From: an uncultured Phycisphaerae bacterium
GTDB taxonomy: Bacteria > Planctomycetota > Phycisphaerae > UBA1845 > Fen-1342
Assembly: GCA_937928595.1 (NCBI GenBank)
Contig: CALGJV010000023.1
Location: 1 to 63,589 of the forward strand
DNA: 63,589 nucleotides
Reading direction: 5' to 3'
Shown here: positions 18,111-26,520 of the stretch, piece after piece
Layout of the letters: each line of letters starts with the position of its first letter
Position numbering within the stretch: the stretch's first letter is position 1
Translations under genes and position numbers: made by a program
The notes under the pieces: model-generated
The model's database searches: none
The model's input: only the letters and a program-made list of their open reading frames with translations
What the model was told of the DNA's origin: nothing

Positions 18111-18658
18111 GAGCCCGGAGTTCCCGACAGCGGACCGATTCGAAACGGTTCAGCCGGGCCGACCGTCCGCCGCGGGTTTGCGACGCCGGCGCCAGCCAGG
18201 GGGCGTGTCAAGCGCTGCGTCACTTTTTCCTTGACACCCCGCAACGGTTTCGATAACAACAGGACAGTGGCCGGAGGGGCCTCGGAAGCGTTTTCTGCGC
18301 AGTCCGGGGGTTTTTCCGGCTCGCCAATGCCCGATGGAAAGAGCACGGGCGTGGCTGCGACAGGGCGCTGTGGCGGCCCTGTCGACTGCATCTCGTTCGC
18401 TCGGCTGCATCTGTAGGAGGGTGCGGCCATTGTTTGGGACATAGTCCGGGCGGTGGTCTCGGTCGTTGCCGAGTGCCGCCCGGGCGACCTCCGCGGAGTC
18501 TGGACCGGTTGCGGGCTGCGAGCGGCGGCCACGGTGTGGAACATCGGAGTCGCGCGTGTGCGACGCCCGGGGTACGGGCCGGTGCGTCATCGGCTGCCTT
18601 GGCATCGACACATCGGTCGAAGTGGAGTGGGACGCTCGTTTCAGGAAAGGAGAATCGG
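18111..18658 (+). other. 548-base intergenic region: inverted repeat, promoter and long leader
   Basis: An 8-base perfect inverted repeat GTGTCAAG/CTTGACAC (18205-18212 and 18230-18237) overlaps the -35 element of the promoter at 18231. About 390 bases of GC-rich leader follow before the dockerin gene, with several hairpin-forming stretches (for example CCGG-N8-CCGG around 18302-18319) and an isolated AGGAGG at 18416. Short frames in the leader overlap the following start codon and are not called. Confidence 0.5.
18231..18259 (+). promoter_or_regulatory. Promoter shared in design with the paralogue at 21302
   Basis: TTGACA (18231-18236), 17 bases, TAACAA (18254-18259). The paralogous gene downstream has the same context: ccTTGACAcc, 17 bases, TAAGAA. 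The inverted repeat around the -35 box could be an operator. Confidence 0.5.
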
Positions 18659-20995
18659 ATGGTTCGGAGAGCTGTGTTGGTTGGCGTCGTGATCGGGTTG
18701 TGTACCGGCGCCGCGCTCGCGCGCGACTACGCCGGCCACGCCCGGATGACCGCGAAGACGCCGGTCGTGGCGGGCTCGGGCGATGTGACGGCGGGCAGTG
18801 GTCCGGTGCTCGAGCGTGCTCCGCTGACCTGCCCCAACGGCGCGCTCTATTCGCAGCCGGCGGACAACGGCAGCGGGAGCTGGGTGGCCGGCGCCAGCGA
18901 AGTGGGGACGATCTGGGGAGACGTGGAGTACATCGAGAACGTCGTCGGGGTGCCGGCGACGGTCACCGGCCTGCGGTGGTGGGGCATCTTCGAGACGTAC
19001 AGCGGTACGGCGTGGAGCCCGTGCACGCCGGATCCGAGTCGCGACTTCACGTTCAAGATCCGCATTTACGCGGACGAGTTCTGCACCATCACGCCGGTGG
19101 CCGAGTACACCGTGCAGGTGCCGGGCATCAACACCGGCTACCTGTACAACACGGCGCCGCTGTACGAGTTCAACGCGACGCTGTCGCCGGCCGCCACGTT
19201 CAACGACAACGTGATCTGGGTCAGCATCCAGGGGCAGCAGAACCCGAACTGCTGGTTCCTGTGGGCGGGCACGCAGAACGTCGCGCCGGGCGACAACTAC
19301 TGCCTCGTGCGCGAGGCGGGCACGCTGTACTACAGCGACTACGATCCGAGCATCTGCGTGCTGGGCACGGCCGCGGCCGTGACGGGCTCGTGCTGCAACG
19401 AGTACCTCGGCACGTGCCAGGACAACGTGCTGCTGACGGACTGCGTGGGCGTTGATGACCGCTTCGACGCGACGAAGACCTGCGCGCAGCTCACGACGCC
19501 GTGCGGGCAGATCCCGGGCGCGTGCTGCGCCGAGGGCGGCGCTTGCACGGTCACGACGCGGGCGGCCTGCGCCGCGCCGGGGGATCGCTGGTACGGTTCC
19601 TGCACCGACTGCACGCCGCCGCCGTGCTGCGACATCAGCCTGCCGGGCTACACGCCCGAGGGTGAGCCGAACTGCGGCGACGGGTACGTGGACAACTTCA
19701 ACGGCGGGTGCAACAGCACACCGCCGGTGTTTTCGCTGATCAACTGCACCAGCACGATCCAGGGCACGTCGGGCACCTACCGGATCGGGACGACGCTGTA
19801 CCGCGACACCGACTGGTACAAGCTCGTGCTGTCCAGCGCCAGCACGGTCACGCTGACGGTCGTAGCCGAGTTCGAGGTGCAGGTGTCGATCGTGGTGCCG
19901 GGTGTCAACGGCTGCGCGGACTACGGCACGTTGTCCACGACGACGGGCGACTGCGCGTCGTTCGTCGACGTGAGCAAGTGCCTGCCGGCGGGCGAATACT
20001 ACATCGTCATCACCCCGGTCGCCTTCTCCGGCGTGCCGTGCGGCTCGCAGTACACGCTCGAGATGACGGGCTGCACGTCGTGCGTCCCGCCGGTCGGGGC
20101 GTGCTGCGTGAACGGGGCGTGCGTGGGCACCTACGACGAGGCCACCTGCGCCCGCTTCGGCGGGAGCTGGTGGGCCGGGCAGACCTGCCCCGGGTTCCCG
20201 TGCGAGTGCGGCGGTCCCACGACCATCTGGGACAACGGCGTCGATGACGGGCGGTGGTGGCTGCGGCACGTGCGTCGGACGGACGGCTCGTTCTTCCGCA
20301 CGTGCGCGGATGACATCGAGTTCACCGGCAACGCGACGATCACGAGCATCCAGTGGATCGGCGCGCAGTGTGCGGACTTCAGCACGTGGACCGGCAAGGT
20401 CGACTGGTACATCTACAACGCGGACGGCGCCGGCGGCATCCCGGGCACGGTCTTTGCTCAGGCGGAAAACGTGCCGGGCGGCCTCAAGTTCGAGCTCGGA
20501 CCGTCCGCCCTGTCCCCGATGATCGATTACTTCTTCGTGCTGCCCAACCTGAACATCCAGGTTCCGCCGGGCCGGTACTGGTTCGCGGCCCGGTGCGTCC
20601 AGGAGCCGCCTTTCGCGGGTTGCGGCACGACGTACCCGTGGCCGTACTCCAGAACCTCACAGCGCGACAACGGTTCCGAGGCCTACGTGTCCCAGACGGG
20701 CGCGGTGGCATGGCAGCCGCTCAGCGCGCTGCTCGGCGTGCAGGAGTACTACGACATCGTGTTCTGCCTGAAGGGCTCGGTGGCGCCGGCGGGTTGCGCC
20801 GGCGACATGAACTGTGACGGACAGGTCGACTTCGACGATATCGACCGGTTCGTCGAAGCCCTGAGCTACCCGGGCGGCGCGGGCTGGCCGTATCCGAACT
20901 GCCCGTGGACCAACGGTGACTGCAACGGCGACAACCAGGTGAACTTCGACGACATCGATCCGTTCGTGGCGCGCATCGGGGCCACCTGCCCGTAG
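18659..20995 (+). CDS. Secreted Cys-rich dockerin protein, paralogue 1
   Basis: 778 residues, exported. The ATG at 18659 follows GGAAAGGAG and opens the signal peptide MVRRAVLVGVVIGLCTGAAL. Next comes a beta-rich domain (about 50-235), then Cys-rich modules starting SCCNEYLGTC and GACCAEGGAC. A PPC-like beta-sandwich (about 355-475) with DTDWYKLVLSSASTVTLTV follows, then a third module GACCVNGACV, and a C-terminal beta-domain shared with the gene at 24325. It ends in two dockerin-like loops (DMNCDGQVDFDDIDRF and DCNGDNQVNFDDIDPF). Likely an extracellular structural or adhesive protein. Clearly paralogous to the next gene along its whole length. Confidence 0.85.
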   Translation: MVRRAVLVGVVIGLCTGAALARDYAGHARMTAKTPVVAGSGDVTAGSGPVLERAPLTCPNGALYSQPADNGSGSWVAGASEVGTIWGDVEYIENVVGVPATVTGLRWWGIFETYSGTAWSPCTPDPSRDFTFKIRIYADEFCTITPVAEYTVQVPGINTGYLYNTAPLYEFNATLSPAATFNDNVIWVSIQGQQNPNCWFLWAGTQNVAPGDNYCLVREAGTLYYSDYDPSICVLGTAAAVTGSCCNEYLGTCQDNVLLTDCVGVDDRFDATKTCAQLTTPCGQIPGACCAEGGACTVTTRAACAAPGDRWYGSCTDCTPPPCCDISLPGYTPEGEPNCGDGYVDNFNGGCNSTPPVFSLINCTSTIQGTSGTYRIGTTLYRDTDWYKLVLSSASTVTLTVVAEFEVQVSIVVPGVNGCADYGTLSTTTGDCASFVDVSKCLPAGEYYIVITPVAFSGVPCGSQYTLEMTGCTSCVPPVGACCVNGACVGTYDEATCARFGGSWWAGQTCPGFPCECGGPTTIWDNGVDDGRWWLRHVRRTDGSFFRTCADDIEFTGNATITSIQWIGAQCADFSTWTGKVDWYIYNADGAGGIPGTVFAQAENVPGGLKFELGPSALSPMIDYFFVLPNLNIQVPPGRYWFAARCVQEPPFAGCGTTYPWPYSRTSQRDNGSEAYVSQTGAVAWQPLSALLGVQEYYDIVFCLKGSVAPAGCAGDMNCDGQVDFDDIDRFVEALSYPGGAGWPYPNCPWTNGDCNGDNQVNFDDIDPFVARIGATCP

Positions 20996-21028
20996 TTCGC
21001 ATTGACGGAATAGTCGCGTTCCAAACCG

Positions 21029-21070
21029 CGCGAGCCGGAGGTGAACTGCCCCCGGCTCGCGTGCATTTTT
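21029..21070 (+). terminator. Rho-independent terminator after dockerin paralogue 1
   Basis: A perfect 10-base stem CGCGAGCCGG/CCGGCTCGCG (21029-21038 and 21052-21061) has a 13-base loop and is followed, after four bases, by five T (21066-21070). It lies 34 bases after the stop codon. Confidence 0.8.
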
Positions 21071-21301
21071 GCGCGGGTTGAGGAAGGAGGGCCGTATACA
21101 ACTTATGGGACCGAAACGTTTCAGGCGCCCGCCCGCGCCCGGGACACTTGGGTGTTTGGACACCACGCGTGTTTTGCCGATTGAACAATGCTTGTCCGCA
21201 CGGCGGCGGCAACCGGCGGCGGAAGCAGTTTTGCTGCTTGCGATCGGGCACTTGGCACCGCCGCGGGCCCGCGGGACCGGTACGGTGCCGGGTTCGCTGC
21301 C

Positions 21302-21330
21302 TTGACACCGACAGCCCGTTCAGGTAAGAA
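21302..21330 (+). promoter_or_regulatory. Promoter for dockerin paralogue 2
   Basis: TTGACA (21302-21307), 17 bases, TAAGAA (21325-21330). The box sequences, spacing and flanks match those of the promoter at 18231. The implied leader to the ATG at 21815 is about 480 bases. Confidence 0.5.
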
Positions 21331-21814
21331 GGTGGATTGGACGAAGCGTCCGAGTTCGATTATCGCGTCGCGGTGGCCGTATTGGAGGCGTTACCGGGAC
21401 CGTGTGCGGGCGTCGGCCCGCCGTTCGGGCGGTGTCGGAGGCTCTCCCGCAGCTCAACTCTTCTGCGGGCGGCAAGAAGCGTCGCTGGTATGGGCCGGGT
21501 GCAGGCAGCAGCGTCGGCAACGACGCCGGGAAAGACAGCATTGGATTCCCAGACGAACAGTCGATGGAGTCTTTGAGGTGTCGGAATCCGCGGGGCCGCG
21601 GCGGACGCGGCGTCGCGGTTGCGTTGTTCGGGCGGCGCGGCGAACCGCGCCGTTCGGGCTGTGGGTAGGTACGTAAAGAGTCCCCCCGCGGCGGCGCTCG
21701 GCCGCGGTCGGGGTACTGCGAGTTCCAACGTGCCGCTGGCCGGTGGTGGAACCGGCCGGGCGCAGTGGTGCGGAGCAGCGTCAAGGGTTGGAGCGCTTGA
21801 AAGGAGACACAGGC

Positions 21815-24160
21815 ATGGTTAGAAAGGTGTTGATTGTCGGCGCGGTGCTCGGGCTGTGTACGGCCGCCGCGCTGGCGGCGGGCGACCGGGACACGTACGG
21901 TAAGCTGACGGCGCGGAATTCGTCGGCGACGCTGTCTCGGGCGCCGGAGCTGGGTGCGGCACCGGACAAGACGAGCGATGTGCAGACGCGGGCGCTGCTG
22001 TCGTGCCCGACGGGGTCGCTGTACTCCCAGCCGGCCGAGGACGGCACGGGCAACTGGGGCGCGGCGACGAGCGAGCTGGCGCTGCCGAACGGCGATTCGT
22101 ACGAAGTCATCGAGAACGTGCCGGCCACGCCGGGCAGCGTGACGGGCTTGCGCTGGTGGGGCATCTATGCGTTCAACAACGGTACGAGCTGGAGCTCGTG
22201 CACGCCGACGACGGTGGACTTCAACTTCAAGATCCGCGTGTACGTGGACGAGGTCTGCGACATCTCGCAGGTGTGCGAGTACACCGCGAACGTGACGGGT
22301 ACGACGACGGGCAACAACTACGGCGGCTACCCGCTGTACGTGTTCAACTACACGTTCCCGACGGCGTGCGCGTTCAACGACAACACGATGTGGGTCAGCA
22401 TCCAGGCGCAGTCGAACCCGAACTGCTGGTTCCTGTGGGCGTACACCGAGGACCAGACGCCGGGCGACAACTACTCGCTGGTGCGCTACAACGGCGTCCT
22501 GTACTTCAACGAGTACGACCCGAGCATCTGCGTGCTGGGCACGGCGAACCCGAACCTCCGCGGCTCGTGCTGCAACGAGGCGCTGGGCCTGTGCGCCGAC
22601 AACGTGCTGCTGACGGACTGCGTGGGCGCGGACGACCGCTTCGACGCGACGAAGACCTGCGCGCAGCTGACGCCCGCGTGCGGCCAGATCCCGGGTGCGT
22701 GCTGCGCCGCGAACGGGAACTGCACCGAGAAGCCCAAGGGCCAGTGCAACGCGCCGGGCGATCGCTGGTTCGGCGTGTGCACGACCTGCACCCCGAATCC
22801 GTGCTGCAACGTCGACTGCCCGCCGGGCTACACGGCCGAGGGCGAGCCGAACTGCGCGGACGGCTACACGGACAACTACAACGGCGGCTGCAACAGCACG
22901 CCGGAAGTGTTCTCGACGATCACCTGCACCAGCACGATCTGCGGCAAGTCGGGCACGTACCTGGTGGGCACGAGCCAGCGCCGCGACACCGACTGGTACA
23001 AGCTGATCCTGACCACGGCGCAGACGGTCAACGCGACGCTGGTGGCGGAGTTCCCGGCCAACCTGCTGATCGCCACCAAGGGCCAGGCGGGTTGCAGCGA
23101 CGTGTTCGTGGTCGCCAGCGCGCAGGGTGACTGCGCGGCGTTCATCGACCTGTCGGCCTGCCTGCCGCCGGGCGAGTACTACGTGATCGTCACGCCGCGG
23201 GACTTCACCGGCGTGCCGTGCGGCTCCGAATACACGCTGGAGATGACGGGCTGCTCGCCCTGCACGCCGCCGACCGGCGCGTGCTGCGTGAACGGCGCGT
23301 GCGTGGCGACCAACACCGAGGTCGCGTGCACGAAGCTGGCCGGCGTGTGGATCCAGGGCCAGACGTGCCCGGCGTACTCCTGCGCCTGCGCGGCCAGCGG
23401 CAACGTGTGGATGAACGGTGAGCCGGAGTACATCACCGCCCTCTCGGCCGAGCGCCGCATGAACGGCACGACGGTCGAGCTCGATCGCTGGGTGGTGGAC
23501 GACGTGCCGCTCACGACCAACGCGACGCTCGACAGCTTCCAGTGGTGGACGGTCGAGCAGCCCAGCTTCAACTGGGCCAGCAAGGCCGACTTCATCATCC
23601 TGCGGAACGACGGCGCCGGCGGCGCGCCGAACACCGTCGTCAACCAGACGCTGGACGTCGCGACCGTCAATCGCGTGCAGGCCGGCACCTGGAACGCCAG
23701 CTACAACGTGTACCTGTACACGATCAGCGGACAGAACGTCGCGCTGACGCCGGGCACGTACTGGATGGGCCTGCGACCGGTTCAGAACCAGCCGATCAGC
23801 GGCCAGACGTTCTGGGCGACGGCCGCGGACAAGGGCTCGCAGGTCTACTGCAAGGGCACCGGCTTCGGCAACGGCACGAGCTGGGTGATCGGGCAGTCGA
23901 TCTTCAACGGCATCTACGACGTCGCGTTCTGCGCGCGTGGCACGACCACGCAGCCCGGCTGCAAGGGTGACATGGATTGCGACGGTGACGTCGACTTCGA
24001 CGACATCGGCCGGTTCGTTGAGGCCCTGAGCTATCCGGGCGGCAGCGGCTGGCCGTATGTTCCGTGCCCGTGGCTGAACGGCGACTGCAACAACGACGGT
24101 TCGGTGAACTTCGACGACATCGACCCGTTCGTGGCGCGGATCGGCGCGACCTGCCCGTAA
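21815..24160 (+). CDS. Secreted Cys-rich dockerin protein, paralogue 2
   Basis: 781 residues, exported. The ATG follows AAAGGAGACA; the signal peptide is MVRKVLIVGAVLGLCTAAALA. Domain order is the same as in the upstream gene: beta-rich N-domain, CCNEALGLC and GACCAANGNC modules, PPC-like domain with DTDWYKLILTTAQTVNATL, GACCVNGACV module, C-terminal beta-domain, and two dockerin-like loops. Whole motifs are shared, such as NVLLTDCVG-DDRFDATKTC. The C-terminal beta-domain (NVWMNGEPEYITALSAERRM onward) is closer to the downstream gene at 24325 than to paralogue 1. Its own promoter and a strong terminator suggest it is monocistronic. Confidence 0.85.
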   Translation: MVRKVLIVGAVLGLCTAAALAAGDRDTYGKLTARNSSATLSRAPELGAAPDKTSDVQTRALLSCPTGSLYSQPAEDGTGNWGAATSELALPNGDSYEVIENVPATPGSVTGLRWWGIYAFNNGTSWSSCTPTTVDFNFKIRVYVDEVCDISQVCEYTANVTGTTTGNNYGGYPLYVFNYTFPTACAFNDNTMWVSIQAQSNPNCWFLWAYTEDQTPGDNYSLVRYNGVLYFNEYDPSICVLGTANPNLRGSCCNEALGLCADNVLLTDCVGADDRFDATKTCAQLTPACGQIPGACCAANGNCTEKPKGQCNAPGDRWFGVCTTCTPNPCCNVDCPPGYTAEGEPNCADGYTDNYNGGCNSTPEVFSTITCTSTICGKSGTYLVGTSQRRDTDWYKLILTTAQTVNATLVAEFPANLLIATKGQAGCSDVFVVASAQGDCAAFIDLSACLPPGEYYVIVTPRDFTGVPCGSEYTLEMTGCSPCTPPTGACCVNGACVATNTEVACTKLAGVWIQGQTCPAYSCACAASGNVWMNGEPEYITALSAERRMNGTTVELDRWVVDDVPLTTNATLDSFQWWTVEQPSFNWASKADFIILRNDGAGGAPNTVVNQTLDVATVNRVQAGTWNASYNVYLYTISGQNVALTPGTYWMGLRPVQNQPISGQTFWATAADKGSQVYCKGTGFGNGTSWVIGQSIFNGIYDVAFCARGTTTQPGCKGDMDCDGDVDFDDIGRFVEALSYPGGSGWPYVPCPWLNGDCNNDGSVNFDDIDPFVARIGATCP

Positions 24161-24190
24161 GGTCACGGCGACCGCACGAGTGAGCTCGCC

Positions 24191-24229
24191 CGCAGGCCGG
24201 CGGAACACTCCGCCGGCCTGCGGCGTTTT
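24191..24229 (+). terminator. Rho-independent terminator after dockerin paralogue 2
   Basis: A perfect 14-base stem CGCAGGCCGGCGGA/TCCGCCGGCCTGCG (24191-24204 and 24209-24222) with loop ACAC is followed by GCG and four T (24226-24229). Confidence 0.85.
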
Positions 24230-24272
24230 CGGGGGCCGGCGCGGAGGGGCATCGGCTGCGGCTCCGCGGCGA

Positions 24273-24278
24273 TATACT
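24273..24278 (+). promoter_or_regulatory. -10 box (TATACT) for the short dockerin gene
   Basis: TATACT lies about 47 bases before the ATG at 24325 and just after the preceding terminator. No clear -35 box is seen. Confidence 0.45.
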
Positions 24279-24324
24279 GACGGCGCCGGGCCGGCCGCGC
24301 GACGGCCCTGTGGAGGGTGACACA

Positions 24325-25173
24325 ATGGCGTGGGGCGCTGGGGTCGTGGCGCGGCGGGCGGGGCTGGCGGCCGTATTGGCGCTGGCTGCGAACGCGCCGG
24401 CGGGCGACCGCGATCCGATACTTTGGTCCAACGGCGAGCCGGACTGGGTCTCGGGCATCCACGCCGAGCGGCGGCTGAGCGGCGTGACGCCGGTGCTCGA
24501 CCGGTGGGTCGTGGACGACGTCGTGCTGCCGGGCGGGGGGACCGTGACCGGCTTCGAGTGGTGGACGATCGAGCGGTCCGCGTTCGACTGGATCGGCCTG
24601 GTGGACCTCGGTATTCTGGCGGCGGACGGGGTCGGCGGGGGCCCGGGGACGATCCATTGGGAACACCTTGGCCGAAGCGGTGCCGCCCGAAGCACGGTCG
24701 GCGCATGGGGCTCGTACGGGGTCCAGCGTTACGCGGTCTCAGGACTGAATGTGAGGCTTCCAGCTGGAACCTGGTGGGTCGGGCTGCGGCCGGTGCAGCA
24801 GGAGTCGGGCGAGTCGAGCTACTGGGCGACGGCGGACGACCATGGTTCCCAGGTCTACCTGCGCGGGACGGGCTGGTTCGACGGCGTGACCTGGTACCGC
24901 GGCAGCCAGATCCTGGGGGGGCAGGTGTTCGACGTGGCGTTCACAGTGTTCGGCGTCGCGTCGGGCGGCCCGTGCCCGGGCGACGTGACGTGCGACGGGC
25001 GGGTGGACTTCGACGACATCGACCGGTTCGTGAGTGCCCTGGGTTACCCGGGCGGGGTGGGGTGGCCGCATGCGCCGTGCCCGTGGCTGCGGGCGGATTG
25101 CAACGGTGACGGAACCGTGAACTTCGACGACATCGATCCGTTCGTCGGCCGGATCGGGGCGGTGTGTCCGTAG
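24325..25173 (+). CDS. Short secreted dockerin protein
   Basis: 282 residues. The ATG at 24325 follows GGAGGGTGACACA; the signal peptide region is ARRAGLAAVLALAANAPAGD. The single beta-domain (about 30-210) begins WSNGEPDWVSGIHAERRLSG and includes DRWVVDDVVLPG and GTWWVGLRPVQQESGESSYW. It corresponds to the C-terminal domain of the 781-residue protein upstream. The last 60 residues are two dockerin-like loops (DVTCDGRVDFDDIDRF and DCNGDGTVNFDDIDPF). It is effectively a minimal version of its neighbours, suggesting duplication with domain loss. The function is probably extracellular and is not known. Confidence 0.8.
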   Translation: MAWGAGVVARRAGLAAVLALAANAPAGDRDPILWSNGEPDWVSGIHAERRLSGVTPVLDRWVVDDVVLPGGGTVTGFEWWTIERSAFDWIGLVDLGILAADGVGGGPGTIHWEHLGRSGAARSTVGAWGSYGVQRYAVSGLNVRLPAGTWWVGLRPVQQESGESSYWATADDHGSQVYLRGTGWFDGVTWYRGSQILGGQVFDVAFTVFGVASGGPCPGDVTCDGRVDFDDIDRFVSALGYPGGVGWPHAPCPWLRADCNGDGTVNFDDIDPFVGRIGAVCP

Positions 25174-25321
25174 CAGCCTGTCGACTCGCCCGGGGCACGG
25201 GGAGCTGGGCTACGGAGAGAGCGCCATCGGGTGCTGGAGAAACGTCCGGCGCGGGGCTCGGACGTGACGCGGGACGGCTTTGGCCGTTTCGCAACGGGCT
25301 GCCCGGTGATGGTTCGAGGCG

Positions 25322-26512
25322 TCAGGCGGAGCGCGGCGCGGCCCCGAGGCGACCGCGCAGGTGGTCGAGCACGTTCATGAAGTTGATGAACGCGTCATAG
25401 GGGGAGTCGTAGGGGTTGAAGTACTGGTGGACGGCGGCGTCGGCCAGGTGCTTGGTCGACATGTAGTAGAAGTGGTCGGAGCTCTGAAGCCGGCGCCAGT
25501 CCTCGAGCAGGGCGGGGTCCCCCGTCTGGAGCACGAGCGGCTCGAGGCGGTAGAGCTCGTGCAGCGCGTTGGACTGCATCGCGTTGCCGAGCCAGGCGGA
25601 CAGGTCGCGCTCGGTGTCGGCCCACGAGATCATGTGCGGAACGTCGTACTCGCCGCTGGCGGGATAGAGCGCGGCGCACTCGCTGGGCGTGCGGAAGTCA
25701 TCCTCGCGGAGGCGGAAAACCTCCTCCGGGAGGTGCCGCAGGAAGTCGAAGATGCCGGTCTGGGCGGCCTGGTGCTCCCCGAAAGTCTCGTAGTCCATGA
25801 ACAGGTTGACGACGTAGCCGTTGCCGTTGACCTGGTGGATCCAACGGGCGAACTTGGCGCTGGTGAGCGGCCACTCCGCCCAGGTGCGGTCGCTGAAGCG
25901 GAAGGCGATATCGTCGGACAGGCGGTAGTTCTTGAGCAGGAGCTTGACGCCGGCGAGGCCCGGCGGCGTGTAGAGATACGTCGGCGCGCGGTAGCCGAGG
26001 AGGTGGTCGGCGCCCTCGCACAGGACGGCTTGGAAGCCGAGGTCGGCGGCAGCGCGGGCCAGGGTGTTGTTGTAGATCAGCTCGGTGTTGCGGAACACCC
26101 GGGGCGTCCGGCCGAAGAGCGCGTGGATGCGGTCCGCGTGCTGCCGGACCTGCGCGGTGAATTCCTCGCGCGAGTAGAGGAACGCGAGCGAGTGGTAGTA
26201 CGTTTCGGCGAGGAACTCGACGGCCCCCGTCTCGGCCAGACGCTGGAAGGACGTGATGACCTCGGGGGCGTGCCGGGCGAGCTGGTCGAGCAGGACGCCG
26301 GTGATGCTGAAGGCGACGCGGAACCGCCCGCCGTGGCGGCGGATGAGTTCGTGGATCAGCGCGTTGGCGGGCAGGTAGCAGCGGTCGGCGACGCGCCGCA
26401 GGATGGTGCGGTTCGCGGCCTCGTCGAAGTAGTTCGGGGTGCGGTCGAAGATGGTGAAGTGCCGCAGGCGGCACGGCTGGTGCAGCTGGAAGTAGAAGCA
26501 GATCGAGGCCAT
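25322..26512 (-). CDS. GH57 alpha-amylase-family glycosidase
   Basis: 396 residues. The start MASICFYFQLHQPCRLRHF is the family 57 opening. The nucleophile is Glu144 in VFRNTELIYNN and the acid/base is Asp240 in FMDYETFGEH, both in the canonical family motifs. No signal peptide, so it acts in the cytoplasm on alpha-glucans such as glycogen or maltodextrin. It lies 8 bases downstream of the glycosyltransferase gene, with AAGGGA in between as ribosome-binding site, so the two are cotranscribed. This pairing is common in glycogen or maltodextrin loci. Confidence 0.9.
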   Translation of the reverse strand: MASICFYFQLHQPCRLRHFTIFDRTPNYFDEAANRTILRRVADRCYLPANALIHELIRRHGGRFRVAFSITGVLLDQLARHAPEVITSFQRLAETGAVEFLAETYYHSLAFLYSREEFTAQVRQHADRIHALFGRTPRVFRNTELIYNNTLARAAADLGFQAVLCEGADHLLGYRAPTYLYTPPGLAGVKLLLKNYRLSDDIAFRFSDRTWAEWPLTSAKFARWIHQVNGNGYVVNLFMDYETFGEHQAAQTGIFDFLRHLPEEVFRLREDDFRTPSECAALYPASGEYDVPHMISWADTERDLSAWLGNAMQSNALHELYRLEPLVLQTGDPALLEDWRRLQSSDHFYYMSTKHLADAAVHQYFNPYDSPYDAFINFMNVLDHLRGRLGAAPRSA

Positions 26513-26520
26513 CGAGTCCC

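Larger units (their letters stand above)
20996..21814 (+). other. 819-base intergenic region: terminator, promoter, long leader
   Basis: Holds the terminator of paralogue 1 (21029-21070), about 230 bases with no recognisable gene, the promoter of paralogue 2 (21302-21330) and a leader of roughly 480 bases. The leader is GC-rich with many potential hairpins. Frames crossing it have no family similarity and poor ribosome-binding sites. Confidence 0.55.

Noticed and set aside
18453-18692. Small Trp-containing frame in the leader of dockerin paralogue 1 as a leader peptide
   Set aside because: It has no suitable ribosome-binding site, overlaps the real start codon and shows no conserved counterpart before paralogue 2.
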